A model generated the notes under the pieces. It saw nothing but the letters and a program-made list of their open reading frames with translations. It searched no databases and was not told the DNA's origin. From NCBI RefSeq assembly GCF_023283535.1, contig NZ_JAKILT010000008.1, positions 59,566-123,565 on the forward strand: 64,000 nucleotides of DNA, written 5' to 3'. Origin of the DNA: Shewanella sairae (GTDB lineage: Bacteria; Pseudomonadota; Gammaproteobacteria; Enterobacterales; Shewanellaceae). This document shows positions 49,475 through 58,942 of this stretch, in pieces. The stretch's first letter is position 1. The number at the start of each line of letters is the position of its first letter. A program made the translations under genes and the position numbers.

Positions 49475-49492
49475 GGATATAAGGTTTTAGGC

Positions 49493-50731
49493 TTACACTT
49501 TTTTAAACAGTAATGAACCGTTAGTACCACCAAAACCAAATGAGTTACAAAGACCATAGTCAAATTTGTAATCACGAGCTGTGTGCGGTACAAAATCCAA
49601 ATCACAACCTTCATCAGGGTTGTCTAGGTTGAGTGTTGGTGGGATCACCTGATCTTTCAATGCCAAAATCGTGATGATGGCCTCAACTGAACCCGCAGCT
49701 CCCAGTAAGTGACCCGTCATTGACTTAGTCGAGCTTACAAGTAAGTCATAGGCGTGATCGCCAAACACTGACTTAACAGCTGCCGCTTCTGCTTTATCGC
49801 CAGCAGGAGTCGACGTACCGTGAGCATTGATATAACCAATCTCTTCACGACCAATTTTTGCATCATTTATCGCGTTAACCATGGCTGCAGCAGCACCGGC
49901 ACCGTCACTTGGTGGTGATGTCATATGGAACGCATCGCCGCTCATACCAAAACCTACAAGCTCAGCATAAATAGTTGCGCCACGAGCTTTGGCGTGCTCG
50001 TATTCTTCAACCACCATCACACCAGCGCCATCACCGATAACAAAACCATCACGGTCTTTATCCCACGGACGGCTCGCTGCTTCAGGGTCATCGTTACGGG
50101 TTGATAAGGCTTTAGCTGAGCCAAAACCACCAACGGCTAATGGGCAAGTGACATCTTCAGCACCGCCGGCAACCATAACGTCAGCATCGCCATAAGCGAT
50201 TGTACGCGCAGCAAAACCGATATTGTGTACGCCTGTAGTACAAGCCGTTGTTACCGCGAAATTTGGACCTGTCATGCCGTATTTAATCGACAAGTGACCG
50301 GCAATCATGTTGATAATGGTACTAGGTACAAAGAAAGGTGAAATCTTGCGAGGTCCGCCTTTAAGCATAGCTGAATGGTTTTGCTCGATAAGTGGCATAC
50401 CGCCCATACCAGCACCAATAGCGGTACCCACACGTGCAGGATCAAGCTTATCCATCTCAAGACCAGAGTCTTCGACAGCTTGAATACCTGCAGCCATGCC
50501 GTACTGGATAAACAAATCCATTTTACGTGCATCTTTGCGAGACATGTATTGCTCAACATCAAAGTCTTTTACTGAGCCGCTAATACGAGTCGTAAATTCG
50601 CTCGCATCAAATTTAGTGATTGGTGCAATACCACTCTTGCCTGAAACCAGTGCTTTCCAAGAAGAGTCTACTGTATTTCCCACAGGGCTAACTAAGCCTA
50701 AGCCCGTTATGACTACTCGACGTTTAGACAC
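49493..50731 (-). CDS. fabF: 3-oxoacyl-ACP synthase II
   Basis: 412 residues, condensing enzyme for chain elongation with a role in thermal control of unsaturation. Catalytic Cys in [14 protein letters not shown], His residues in [11 protein letters not shown] and [18 protein letters not shown], and [13 protein letters not shown] at the N-terminus. It is the last gene of the fab cluster here. No pabC or mltG follows, unlike E. coli. Confidence 0.97.
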   Translation of the reverse strand: MSKRRVVITGLGLVSPVGNTVDSSWKALVSGKSGIAPITKFDASEFTTRISGSVKDFDVEQYMSRKDARKMDLFIQYGMAAGIQAVEDSGLEMDKLDPARVGTAIGAGMGGMPLIEQNHSAMLKGGPRKISPFFVPSTIINMIAGHLSIKYGMTGPNFAVTTACTTGVHNIGFAARTIAYGDADVMVAGGAEDVTCPLAVGGFGSAKALSTRNDDPEAASRPWDKDRDGFVIGDGAGVMVVEEYEHAKARGATIYAELVGFGMSGDAFHMTSPPSDGAGAAAAMVNAINDAKIGREEIGYINAHGTSTPAGDKAEAAAVKSVFGDHAYDLLVSSTKSMTGHLLGAAGSVEAIITILALKDQVIPPTLNLDNPDEGCDLDFVPHTARDYKFDYGLCNSFGFGGTNGSLLFKKV

Positions 50732-50799
50732 GCGGTCACCTTTTTACTTTAAAAATGAATAACGATGATAGCTGCAAAGAGTTTGAACTACCAATTACC

Positions 50800-50835
50800 A
50801 TACCTATAACGTGAACATATGTGTTCATGAGGTAT
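50800..50835. promoter_or_regulatory. Two-part inverted repeat upstream of fabF
   Basis: Outer arms ATACCT / AGGTAT and inner arms TGAACA / TGTTCA around a TATG centre, located about 70-105 bases upstream of the fabF start. It may be an operator or a transcribed hairpin between acpP and fabF. The regulator is not identified. Confidence 0.45.
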
Positions 50836-50930
50836 AAGCCAGTTCTGGTTGGAGTAATACTTTATTTGGGTCAATAAGTATTGAGAAAGCGAAGAGTAAA
50901 AGCTTGCATCAACCAGCGGCTTTACAAACA

Positions 50931-50960
50931 AAAACAGGCGGCATAATTGCCGCCTGTTTT
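50931..50960 (-). terminator. Terminator after acpP
   Basis: 12-bp stem AAAACAGGCGGC (50931-50942) with GCCGCCTGTTTT (50949-50960), loop ATAATT. It separates acpP from fabF, allowing the high acpP expression to be uncoupled from fabF. Confidence 0.9.
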
Positions 50961-50973
50961 CAAGAATTCTAGA

Positions 50974-51207
50974 TTACTGATTCTTAGAAACGTAATCGAT
51001 CGCTGCTTGAACAGTAGTGATCTTTTCAGCTTCTTCATCAGGGATCTCGGTGTCAAACTCTTCTTCTAGAGCCATAACCAACTCAACAGTGTCTAGAGAA
51101 TCTGCACCCAAATCGTCAACGAAAGATGCTGCTGATTTAACGTCTTCTTCTTTAACACCTAGTTGCTCGATGATGATTTTCTTTACACGTTCTTCGATGT
51201 TGCTCAT
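50974..51207 (-). CDS. acpP: Acyl carrier protein
   Basis: 77 residues, very acidic. The phosphopantetheine attachment site is Ser in [19 protein letters not shown]. It carries growing acyl chains for FabD, FabH, FabG, FabF, PlsX and LpxM encoded in this window. AGGAAAG lies before the ATG. A hairpin (51279-51318) lies in its leader, and a terminator follows. Confidence 0.98.
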   Translation of the reverse strand: MSNIEERVKKIIIEQLGVKEEDVKSAASFVDDLGADSLDTVELVMALEEEFDTEIPDEEAEKITTVQAAIDYVSKNQ

Positions 51208-51278
51208 TAGTTTTCTTTCCTATTCAAATTACGCACTTGCGCAAGATTGCGAGTAGTTTATTGAATTTGGCAGACATT

Positions 51279-51318
51279 GCAAGCTTAACTTTCGTGGTCT
51301 AACCACAATCAAGCTTGC
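51279..51318 (-). promoter_or_regulatory. Leader hairpin before acpP
   Basis: GCAAGCTT (51279-51286) and AAGCTTGC (51311-51318) are a perfect 8-bp inverted repeat, with inner arms GTGGT / ACCAC. It lies between fabG and acpP. There is no T tract, so it may be a processing or stability element, or mark the acpP promoter region. Confidence 0.5.
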
Positions 51319-51366
51319 AGTTGATGCAGATCACCCCAACTAGGCGGTAACAGCCTGCCGTTCCCT

Positions 51367-52113
51367 TTAAACCATGTACATGCCGCCATTCACGTGAAGA
51401 GTTTCTCCAGTGATATAAGCAGCAGAGTCTGACGCTAAAAAGAGGACTGCGTTAGCAATTTCCTGCGCCTGACCAAGCCTTTCCATTGGCACTTGCGACA
51501 TAATAGCCTTTTGCTGGTCTTCCGTCAGCTCATCTGTCATGTCAGTCTGGATAAATCCAGGAGCAATAGCATTAACTGTAATTTGACGAGATGCAACCTC
51601 TCTTGCAAGAGATTTTGTAAATCCGATCAAACCAGCCTTTGCTGCAGAGTAGTTTGTCTGCCCTGCATTGCCCATTGTGCCTACAACAGAGCCAATATTG
51701 ATAATACGTCCATGACGCTTTTTCATCATTGGTCTCATCACCGCTTTTGAGGTGCGGAATAGAGATGTTAGGTTAGTATCTAGGATATCATTCCATTCGT
51801 CATCTTTCATACGCATTAACAAATTGTCACGAGTAATACCGGCGTTGTTGACTAAAATATCAACATCACCCGTTTTTTCTTTAATCGTTTCAAACAAAGC
51901 TTTAACTGAATCACCATCAGTTACGTTTAAAACAAGACCGTGACCTTTATCGCCTAAATAAGCTTGAATCGCTTCAGCGCCACGCTCACTAGTAGCTGTA
52001 CCAATTACCACCGCACCTGCTGAAACTAAGGTTTCTGCTACTGCACGGCCAATACCACGACTCGCGCCAGTAACTAAGGCTACTTTACCAGTCAGATCAA
52101 AACTTATACTCAT
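51367..52113 (-). CDS. fabG: 3-oxoacyl-ACP reductase
   Basis: 248 residues, short-chain dehydrogenase. NADPH-binding TGASRGIGRAVAET, NNAGITRD, catalytic Ser in INIGSVVG, and YSAAKAG (Tyr/Lys) are present. It reduces beta-ketoacyl-ACP during elongation. It lies 9 bases after fabD. Confidence 0.97.
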   Translation of the reverse strand: MSISFDLTGKVALVTGASRGIGRAVAETLVSAGAVVIGTATSERGAEAIQAYLGDKGHGLVLNVTDGDSVKALFETIKEKTGDVDILVNNAGITRDNLLMRMKDDEWNDILDTNLTSLFRTSKAVMRPMMKKRHGRIINIGSVVGTMGNAGQTNYSAAKAGLIGFTKSLAREVASRQITVNAIAPGFIQTDMTDELTEDQQKAIMSQVPMERLGQAQEIANAVLFLASDSAAYITGETLHVNGGMYMV

Positions 52114-52122
52114 CAGATTTCC

Positions 52123-53049
52123 TTATTCGGTCAACGCCGTTAATGATGCAACATCGTTTACAGCTTGCGCTGAAAGCGAGCGATTAATACGTTTAGTCAG
52201 ACCAGTTAACACTTTTCCTGGTCCCATTTCAAACAACTTAGTCGTACCTTCTGATGCCATTAACTCAACAGTTTCCGACCAACGTACTGAACAATATAAT
52301 TGACGCACAAGTGCATCTTTTATGTCAGCTGCAGTTTGAGGGCTGGCAACATCAACATTGTTGATCACCTGCACCGTGGGCGCGTTAAATGCGATTTCCG
52401 CTAATGCTAGAGCAAGCTTATCGGCAGCAGGCTTCATTAGTTGGCAATGTGAAGGCACGCTCACTGGTAACGCTACGGCCATTTTAGCGCCGTTAGCTTT
52501 ACATAAGGCGGCGGCGCGCTCAACAGCGGCCTTTTCACCTGCGATAACTACTTGACCTGGGCTATTGTAGTTAACAGGGCTAACGACAGCGCCTTCAGCA
52601 GCCTCTAGGCACGCTTTAGCAATCGCGTCATTATCTAAACCGATAATGGCAAACATCGCGCCAGTACCAGCAGGCACAGCTTGTTGCATTAATTGACCGC
52701 GTAGCTCAACAAGTTTAATTGCAGCTTCAAAGTCAATCACGCCAGCACAAACTAGTGCAGAATACTCACCTAAGCTATGGCCAGCCATAATGCTTGGTGC
52801 AGCTTTGCCTGATGCTAAATATGCGCGGTAAATGGCGACACTAGCAGCTAATAAAGCAGGCTGAGTTTTATCAGTTTCATTTAATGTTTCAACAGGCCCT
52901 TCTTGAACCAATTGCCATAAATCGTAACCTAATACACCGCTTGCCTGAGCAAAGGTTTCACCAATAATTGCTTGTGATTGTGCAAGCTCGGCCAACATGC
53001 CTAATGCTTGCGAACCTTGCCCTGGGAATACAAAAGCCGTATTTTCCAT
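52123..53049 (-). CDS. fabD: Malonyl-CoA:ACP transacylase
   Basis: 308 residues. FVFPGQGSQALGML, nucleophile Ser in AGHSLGEYSAL, and the catalytic His in PVSVPSHCQLMKP. It transfers malonyl groups from CoA to AcpP. Located between fabH and fabG in one run of co-directional genes. Confidence 0.97.
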   Translation of the reverse strand: MENTAFVFPGQGSQALGMLAELAQSQAIIGETFAQASGVLGYDLWQLVQEGPVETLNETDKTQPALLAASVAIYRAYLASGKAAPSIMAGHSLGEYSALVCAGVIDFEAAIKLVELRGQLMQQAVPAGTGAMFAIIGLDNDAIAKACLEAAEGAVVSPVNYNSPGQVVIAGEKAAVERAAALCKANGAKMAVALPVSVPSHCQLMKPAADKLALALAEIAFNAPTVQVINNVDVASPQTAADIKDALVRQLYCSVRWSETVELMASEGTTKLFEMGPGKVLTGLTKRINRSLSAQAVNDVASLTALTE

Positions 53050-53102
53050 ATTTATCTACCTTTAAATCCGCGTCTACTTATTAAAATAAATTCGAGCGTT
53101 AA

Positions 53103-54062
53103 TTAAAAACGAACTAAAGCACTTCCCCAGGCAAATCCTGCACCGAAGGCTTCAAGTAAAACTAAATGACCACGCTGAATACGTCCATCTCTAACGGCTT
53201 CATCAAGTGCAATTGGCACAGATGCAGCAGACGTATTTCCGTGTTTAGCAAGCGTTAACACCACCTTATCTAAGCTCATATCCAGCTTTTTGGCAGTCGC
53301 CTTAATAATTCTAAAGTTTGCTTGGTGCGGCACTAACCAGTCGATTTCAGATTTATCAACATTGTTATGGCGTAGTGTTTCTGTCACCACATGAGATAGC
53401 TGAGTCACGGCAACTTTAAATACATCGTTGCCTTTCATTGTCATATAACCAACAGCTTCAGAGGTTTCCCCTTTGCGCGGTGGAATAGAACATTTTAACA
53501 AGTCACCTTGACGACCATCAGCAAAGATATGCGTTGAAATAATGCCTGGCTCGTCAGAGCGTCCAATAACCGCAGCACCAGCACCGTCACCAAACAAAAT
53601 GATGGTTGAGCGGTCTTCTGGTTCACATAAGCGTGACAGCACATCGGCACCAATCACCAATACATTCTTAGCTGCACCTGATTTTACAAACTGGTCGGCA
53701 ACAGATAGCGCATATACGAAACCTGAACAAGCCGCTGCAATATCAAACGCTGGAATAGTGTGCACGCCTAGCATAGCCTGGATTTCACAAGCCGCTGCAG
53801 GGAAAGCATTGCTAGCACTTGTGGTACCACAAACAATCATGTCGATTTCAGTTGCATCTATACCCGCCATCTCGATGGCTTTTAATGCAGCTTGATACCC
53901 CATAGTCGCAACGGTTTCATCCGCTGCTGCGATTCGACGTTCTGAAATACCAGTACGTTCTACGATCCATTGATCGGTAGTCTCAACCATTTTTTCAAGA
54001 TCAAGATTACTGCGCACCTGTACCGGTAGATAGCTACCAGTACCAAGAATTTTTGTATGCAT
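53103..54062 (-). CDS. fabH: 3-oxoacyl-ACP synthase III
   Basis: 319 residues. Starts acyl synthesis by condensing acetyl-CoA with malonyl-ACP. Catalytic Cys in [13 protein letters not shown], His in [10 protein letters not shown], and Asn in [30 protein letters not shown] at the N-terminus is typical. It lies 10 bases after plsX. Confidence 0.97.
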   Translation of the reverse strand: MHTKILGTGSYLPVQVRSNLDLEKMVETTDQWIVERTGISERRIAAADETVATMGYQAALKAIEMAGIDATEIDMIVCGTTSASNAFPAAACEIQAMLGVHTIPAFDIAAACSGFVYALSVADQFVKSGAAKNVLVIGADVLSRLCEPEDRSTIILFGDGAGAAVIGRSDEPGIISTHIFADGRQGDLLKCSIPPRKGETSEAVGYMTMKGNDVFKVAVTQLSHVVTETLRHNNVDKSEIDWLVPHQANFRIIKATAKKLDMSLDKVVLTLAKHGNTSAASVPIALDEAVRDGRIQRGHLVLLEAFGAGFAWGSALVRF

Positions 54063-54072
54063 AAGGAATTTA

Positions 54073-55101
54073 TCAGCTATTAATGTCTAAAAGAATCGAC
54101 TCAAGACGATCTTCAATCATCTGTGGGAGTCGACGTTGCGCTTCAGTTACTGCTAAATTTATGGCTTGCAAAAAAGCAGCTTCATCTGCGCCCCCATGAC
54201 TTTTTACTACGATTCCGCGCAATCCTATCAAACTTGCGCCATTGTAGTGGTCGGGGTTCATCTGATTTAACAAAGAACGTATACGTGGAGCGATGATTTT
54301 TGCGAGAAGACGGACAAAAAAGCCTTCTCCTAGTCCTTTTTTAAGTTGATGGACTAACAAACGCGCAATACCCTCTGAAGTTTTCAAAGTGATATTACCA
54401 ACGAAACCATCACAAACAATCACGTCTACATTGCCAGAGTAAATCTCATCACCTTCAATAAAACCAATATAGTTTACTTGAGGTATTTGTTGCAGTAATT
54501 GACCAGCCTGTTGGACCTGATCATTACCTTTAATTTCTTCGATGCCTACGTTCAGTAAAGCAACCTTTGGAGAAACCGTTTTATCAACCGTTTCACTGAG
54601 CACCGAACCCATTACAGCGAATTGAAATAAGGTTTCAGAGTCACAAGAAATATTAGCACCTAAATCTAACAAGTAGACAGGCGTATTATTTACAGCAGGT
54701 AAACAACTCACTAATGCTGGACGATCGATACCCGGCAGCGTTTTAAGCAATACCTTGGACATCGCCATTAACGCACCGGTATTACCAGCGCTTAAACACG
54801 CCTGAGCATGACCATCACGCACTAACTCTATGGCTATTCGCATAGAACTTTGTTTACGACTTCTTAACGCGTGAACAGGTCGATCTGACATAGCAACCAC
54901 TTCAGTTGTATGTTTGATCTCAATACGGCTTCTAATATCGGGTTCAGCTGATGCTAAATGTACGTCAATTTGGGACTTATCGCCCACGAGTACAATTTTT
55001 AGAAAGGGGGTTGAGCGAAGTGCCTGCAAAGATGCAGGCACTGTGATGCGGGGACCAAAGTCGCCCCCCATCGCATCTAACGCAAGCGTCAGATTTGTCA
55101 T
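54073..55101 (-). CDS. plsX: Phosphate acyltransferase PlsX
   Basis: 342 residues. Converts acyl-ACP to acyl-phosphate for phospholipid synthesis. [27 protein letters not shown] and [10 protein letters not shown] are family signatures. It lies 15 bases after rpmF, the usual rpmF-plsX-fabH order. Confidence 0.96.
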   Translation of the reverse strand: MTNLTLALDAMGGDFGPRITVPASLQALRSTPFLKIVLVGDKSQIDVHLASAEPDIRSRIEIKHTTEVVAMSDRPVHALRSRKQSSMRIAIELVRDGHAQACLSAGNTGALMAMSKVLLKTLPGIDRPALVSCLPAVNNTPVYLLDLGANISCDSETLFQFAVMGSVLSETVDKTVSPKVALLNVGIEEIKGNDQVQQAGQLLQQIPQVNYIGFIEGDEIYSGNVDVIVCDGFVGNITLKTSEGIARLLVHQLKKGLGEGFFVRLLAKIIAPRIRSLLNQMNPDHYNGASLIGLRGIVVKSHGGADEAAFLQAINLAVTEAQRRLPQMIEDRLESILLDINS

Positions 55102-55116
55102 AAGGGTCTCAACAAA

Positions 55117-55287
55117 TTACTTGTTGATAACCTTTTGACCACGGTAGAAACCGTCCGCAGTCACGTTGTGACGACGGTGAAGTTCACCACTCGTTGCATC
55201 CACAGATAGTTGAGCTGTGCTCAAAGAATCGTGTGAACGACGCATACCGCGCTTTGAACGAGATTTTTTATTCTGTTGTACAGCCAT
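55117..55287 (-). CDS. rpmF: 50S ribosomal protein L32
   Basis: 56 residues, read directly: [20 protein letters not shown] at the N-terminus and YRGQKVINK at the end. Highly basic. The start is ATG at 55287 with GGAG about 9 bases upstream (GGAGACAGGGCCA), and the stop is TAA at 55117-55119. It lies between yceD and plsX, as in E. coli. It does not have the zinc-binding Cys motif of C+ L32 proteins. Confidence 0.96.
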   Translation of the reverse strand: MAVQQNKKSRSKRGMRRSHDSLSTAQLSVDATSGELHRRHNVTADGFYRGQKVINK

Positions 55288-55304
55288 TGGCCCTGTCTCC
55301 TAGA

Positions 55305-55829
55305 TTACTTGCTCTTCAGTTTTTCTAACACTGCAAACGGATTTGGACGCTCCTCTTGAGCGGGTTCGATCTCGCCTACCACTATATCTTGCTTACCAAG
55401 ATGACAATCTTCATTCTCATGCATGGCAATTAGAGGCATAGCGATTATCAATTCATCTTCGATCAATTGATGCAGACGAATTTCGCCAATTTCATTGCAC
55501 TCAATAGGCTCATACGCATCCGGGAGCTCATCGATTTCAGTTTCAGTCTTACAAAGGCCGAAACTAAACTCGACCGTAACCTCAGTGGTAAATAGTGTCA
55601 TACAACGTTGACAATCCAGAGTGAGCTCCGTCACAGCCTTCCCGTTAAGGTAGACTATCCCCTGTATATCGACGCCACATTCAAGCGACACTGCCACATC
55701 AGAACAGTCGCCGGCACATAATTCATTTAATCGCTTTAACTGCTTACCTGGAACCAAGCCCTCATAAGAAAGTTGGCTACTGGCAGCGCGAACGGGATCA
55801 ATTGAAACCGGTATCTTTACTGTTTGCAT
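55305..55829 (-). CDS. yceD: YceD, large ribosomal RNA accumulation protein (DUF177)
   Basis: 174 residues. MQTVKIPVSIDPVRAA at the N-terminus matches the E. coli protein. LDCQRCMTLFTTEV and NPFAVLEKLK at the C-terminus are conserved in the family. It is required for normal 23S rRNA levels in relatives. It leads the yceD-rpmF-plsX-fab run, behind a promoter whose predicted start is only three bases before the ATG. Confidence 0.94.
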   Translation of the reverse strand: MQTVKIPVSIDPVRAASSQLSYEGLVPGKQLKRLNELCAGDCSDVAVSLECGVDIQGIVYLNGKAVTELTLDCQRCMTLFTTEVTVEFSFGLCKTETEIDELPDAYEPIECNEIGEIRLHQLIEDELIIAMPLIAMHENEDCHLGKQDIVVGEIEPAQEERPNPFAVLEKLKSK

Positions 55830-55838
55830 AAGGCGCGC

Positions 55839-55866
55839 ATATTACCGTGAAATTCCACAAAGTCAA
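55839..55866 (-). promoter_or_regulatory. Promoter of the yceD-rpmF-plsX-fab run
   Basis: On the minus strand TTGACT (55866-55861), a 16-base spacer and TAATAT (55844-55839), followed by a GCGCGCC discriminator. The expected +1 at 55832 is three bases before the yceD ATG. A second -10-like TATAAT (55938-55933) lies further upstream and would give a leader of roughly 100 bases. Confidence 0.65.
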
Positions 55867-56235
55867 TACCCTCATATGATTGCATTGAATTATTGCAGAC
55901 TTCATCGGCTAAGTGAGTTGTTAGGTGACCGCATTATATAAGAAAGGCAGCCGTCATGACATTAAATTTCACATACAAAATGGTTTAAGTGTTCGTAAAA
56001 GCACCGGCCTATGGTAGCGTTCAGAACTAACCGGCACTACAAGCAGCATTCTACAGAAGAATAAACCCATGATTAAAGATAGACCATTAATCTCGCTTAT
56101 CGTGTCTGGCTGTAAATATTCATCAAATGCAATAATGGTTAAACCTTTAGCGCTCGCTTTACCAACCTTGAATAGTGAAAATCAAATGATGACTACCAAG
56201 CTCACTTAAAAACAACCAGTGTCATTCAACAAACA
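55867..56235. other. Intergenic region upstream of yceD
   Basis: About 370 bases. Contains the upstream TATAAT element and, on the plus strand, a 46-codon frame (56069-56209) starting MIKDRPLISLIVSGC that resembles a lipobox but has a weak ribosome binding site. No confident gene. Confidence 0.35.
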
Positions 56236-56451
56236 TTAACGCTTACTACTAATCGTATTTTCATCTGCCTTATTGATAGTACCCGCAGCCCAGTGCACAA
56301 CAATATGATCAAGTTTGGCTATCACTTCTCTTGCTAACGCACCGAGCACCATAGCAAACAATATTGTTGGGTAGAAAGGACGACTCACATCGCCACTGAG
56401 ATGGACAACTATCGACAACATAATAATAATCGCTAACCATAACTTGAACAT
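56236..56451 (-). CDS. Small membrane protein, unknown function
   Basis: 71 residues from the ATG at 56451, which has GGTGGAG six bases upstream; an ATG at 56472 is the alternative. An N-terminal hydrophobic segment (MFKLWLAIIIMLSIVVHLSG) and a second one (YPTILFAMVLGALA) are followed by a polar tail. No family recognised. Confidence 0.5.
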   Translation of the reverse strand: MFKLWLAIIIMLSIVVHLSGDVSRPFYPTILFAMVLGALAREVIAKLDHIVVHWAAGTINKADENTISSKR

Positions 56452-56742
56452 ATCCGTCTCCACCTTTGTCATTACTCCCCCAAAGATAACTGACAAAGCT
56501 GTACACTAACTTAACATGCGCCTATTGCATCAAATTACAGCGACAACTGATACAATCACGACATTAATGTCTATCTATTTTGTTTTGGGCTAGTGAGTTA
56601 AGCGCAACTTTTACTGTTAAACGGCATTTTTGCTGCTCGCGTATCGCCATTAGACTTTGAAACAATAAACGATGTACAAATAAACAGAGCCACAGTCTCA
56701 ACATATTGAGTTCCCAGTTCCGGACTAACAGAAGGTCTTTTC

Positions 56743-57324
56743 ATGTCAGCAAAAATTGTACTCGCATCAACTTCGACTTTTAGGCAGCAACTATTAGAAA
56801 AGCTGCAACTAGAATTCACATCTTGCTCCCCCGACGTCGATGAAACCGCCTTTGAGAATGAATCCCCTTCTGAGTTGGTCTATCGTTTGGCAAACAGTAA
56901 AGCAGCTGCAGGGGTGAGTCAAAATCCAAACGCCATTGTTATTGGCTCAGACCAAGTTGCCGTTATCGATGGGCACATAATAGGTAAGCCACTTAATCGA
57001 GACACTGCTATCAAGCAGCTTACAGCAGCGAGCGGTAAAGCTATCACTTTCTATACTGGCCTTGCTGTTCATAATGGTGCAAACGGGCAGCAAGAAGCGA
57101 TAGTAGAGCCTTTCATTGTCCACTTCCGTTCATTGACTCACGAACAGATCTGTAATTATGTTGATCTCGAGCAACCATTTTACTGCGCCGGAAGCTTTAA
57201 AAGCGAAGGTTTAGGAATTGCTCTATTTGATAGACTAGAAGGCAAAGATCCCAATACTTTAATAGGCTTACCACTCATCTCTCTTATCGATCTATTAACT
57301 AAACAAGGTATACACATCTTATAA
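56743..57324 (+). CDS. yceF: Maf-family nucleotide pyrophosphatase (YceF type)
   Basis: 193 residues. [24 protein letters not shown] and [11 protein letters not shown] are the Maf signatures; the YceF subtype hydrolyses m7GTP and related nucleotides. It lies on the opposite strand to yceD, as in the E. coli yceF/yceD arrangement. AGAAGG precedes the ATG. Confidence 0.93.
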   Translation: MSAKIVLASTSTFRQQLLEKLQLEFTSCSPDVDETAFENESPSELVYRLANSKAAAGVSQNPNAIVIGSDQVAVIDGHIIGKPLNRDTAIKQLTAASGKAITFYTGLAVHNGANGQQEAIVEPFIVHFRSLTHEQICNYVDLEQPFYCAGSFKSEGLGIALFDRLEGKDPNTLIGLPLISLIDLLTKQGIHIL

Positions 57325-57519
57325 AGGTTCAAACCTAGCGTACGCAGGAGTTCAGCGACTGCAAATAAACAGCAAATTGAATCTAACTCAACTAAAATTA
57401 GCCTAACTAATTAGACTAGAAGTGCTCATTTATGCTCGGTGAAATCAATTTTCACCGACAAAAAGGTTTTAGTTACGGCTAGTTGCTTTATTGACGACAT
57501 AATGGTTGAGAATGGAATT

Positions 57520-58884
57520 ATGACCAACATTGAGGAAGCTCTTGCTTTACTTGCTGCGCCTTATACCGATGAACGTTTTTTTAATCGAGCACTCAGCGCA
57601 CTCACTTTAGTTACCCAATGTCGCTGGGCAGGGTTTGCAAAACCATCGGCAAGAAAAGGATTCGGTGAAGTCGTTGCATTTTGTGACGGTAAACAAAGTT
57701 TGCCGAGTTTTGAATTTGAGCTTAAAGGTTCCCCGTGCGAGCAAGTCTATTTAAAAACTGAAGAGTACCACATACTTTTCAGTAAGGATTTACAAAACCG
57801 CTTTCCTGATTTTTCGCTTATCAAGTCATTAGGGGCCAATAGCTACCAAGCTGAAAAAATTGTCGCTGATGATGGCGAGGTGTTAGGTCACATATTTGTG
57901 CTTGATACCCTCCCCCAATCTGAAAACACCAAATCTAAAGAGTTTTTTCGACTATTAGCACAAAGAGTCGGTGTAGAGTACCATCGTCATATCATTACCC
58001 AGGAGCTGGTTCGCCGAGAGAAAATGATTGAAAGCTCCGAGCAATATATGTCCTTTGTTGATACAAATTATATTTATCGCGTTGTTTCGAAAGGATATGA
58101 AACACTGTTCAATCAAAAGCAAGATGAAATTATTGGCAAAACCGTTATTGAACTGCATGGCCGTCTGACCTTTGAAAACCAAATAAAGCCTTTGCTCGAT
58201 CGTTGCTTTCAGGGCGAACAAATCAAAACTCAATTATGGATCCACCCACCTCATATAGAACAGCCTCTCTTTTTAGATGTACACCACAACCCTTATTATG
58301 ACTCGCACGGCAATATAAAAGGCTCAATAGTTTCCGCGCATAATATAACAGAGCTACAGCTGGCTAAAAACAAAGTCGAGTATCTAGCAAATCATGACAG
58401 CCTGACAGGACTTGCCAACCGACGTTCACTGTTTCAGCAGTTCGAGCGGCAGCTTTTAATAGATAAACAGGGTGAGAAAAAGCTAGTCATTGCTTATTTA
58501 GACATCGACAATTTCAAGTCAATTAACGACAACTATGGCCACAAAATTGGTGATCTGGTTTTGAAAGCGGTCGCTGAGATTTTGAAAAAGGCTACTAAGG
58601 ATTGCGATACTATTGCCCGCATCGGTGGTGATGAGTTTATTGTAATCACCTCTTTTGTTGATGAGGAACATTCCTTTGCTTACCAGAGAATATTACACAC
58701 TCTGCGTAAACAGCTCGAATGCGCTTTGTGCACAAGCTTAAAAGTCGACGGCATGACAATAAACCTAAGTGTCAGTATAGGCCTACACTTAGTGACGGAT
58801 ACCTCGATAGAAGTGTCATCGCTAATCAGCCATGCAGACAGTGAAATGTTTAAGCATAAGCAAAATGGTCTCGTTCACCAATAA
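57520..58884 (+). CDS. Diguanylate cyclase with GAF-like and PAS domains
   Basis: 454 residues if the ATG at 57520 is used; the open frame reaches a GTG at 57439 and an ATG at 57502, and none has a convincing ribosome binding site. An N-terminal GAF-like region (about 1-160), a PAS domain (about 170-290, SSEQYMSFVDTNYIYRVVSK) and a GGDEF domain (LTGLANRRSLFQQFE, ARIGGDEFIVI). GGDEF is intact, but the RxxD inhibition site before it is replaced by KDCD. Makes c-di-GMP; soluble. Input unknown. Confidence 0.88.
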   Translation: MTNIEEALALLAAPYTDERFFNRALSALTLVTQCRWAGFAKPSARKGFGEVVAFCDGKQSLPSFEFELKGSPCEQVYLKTEEYHILFSKDLQNRFPDFSLIKSLGANSYQAEKIVADDGEVLGHIFVLDTLPQSENTKSKEFFRLLAQRVGVEYHRHIITQELVRREKMIESSEQYMSFVDTNYIYRVVSKGYETLFNQKQDEIIGKTVIELHGRLTFENQIKPLLDRCFQGEQIKTQLWIHPPHIEQPLFLDVHHNPYYDSHGNIKGSIVSAHNITELQLAKNKVEYLANHDSLTGLANRRSLFQQFERQLLIDKQGEKKLVIAYLDIDNFKSINDNYGHKIGDLVLKAVAEILKKATKDCDTIARIGGDEFIVITSFVDEEHSFAYQRILHTLRKQLECALCTSLKVDGMTINLSVSIGLHLVTDTSIEVSSLISHADSEMFKHKQNGLVHQ

Positions 58885-58900
58885 AACCGGCCGACACCAT

Positions 58901-58933
58901 TTAGTGTTATTCAAACTACACAGCAAACACTAA
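58901..58933. terminator. Possible shared terminator between convergent genes
   Basis: TTAGTGTT (58901-58908) and AACACTAA (58926-58933) form an 8-bp stem between the diguanylate cyclase gene and the HAD phosphatase gene. T tracts are weak. Confidence 0.35.
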
Positions 58934-58942
58934 CAGACTCAA

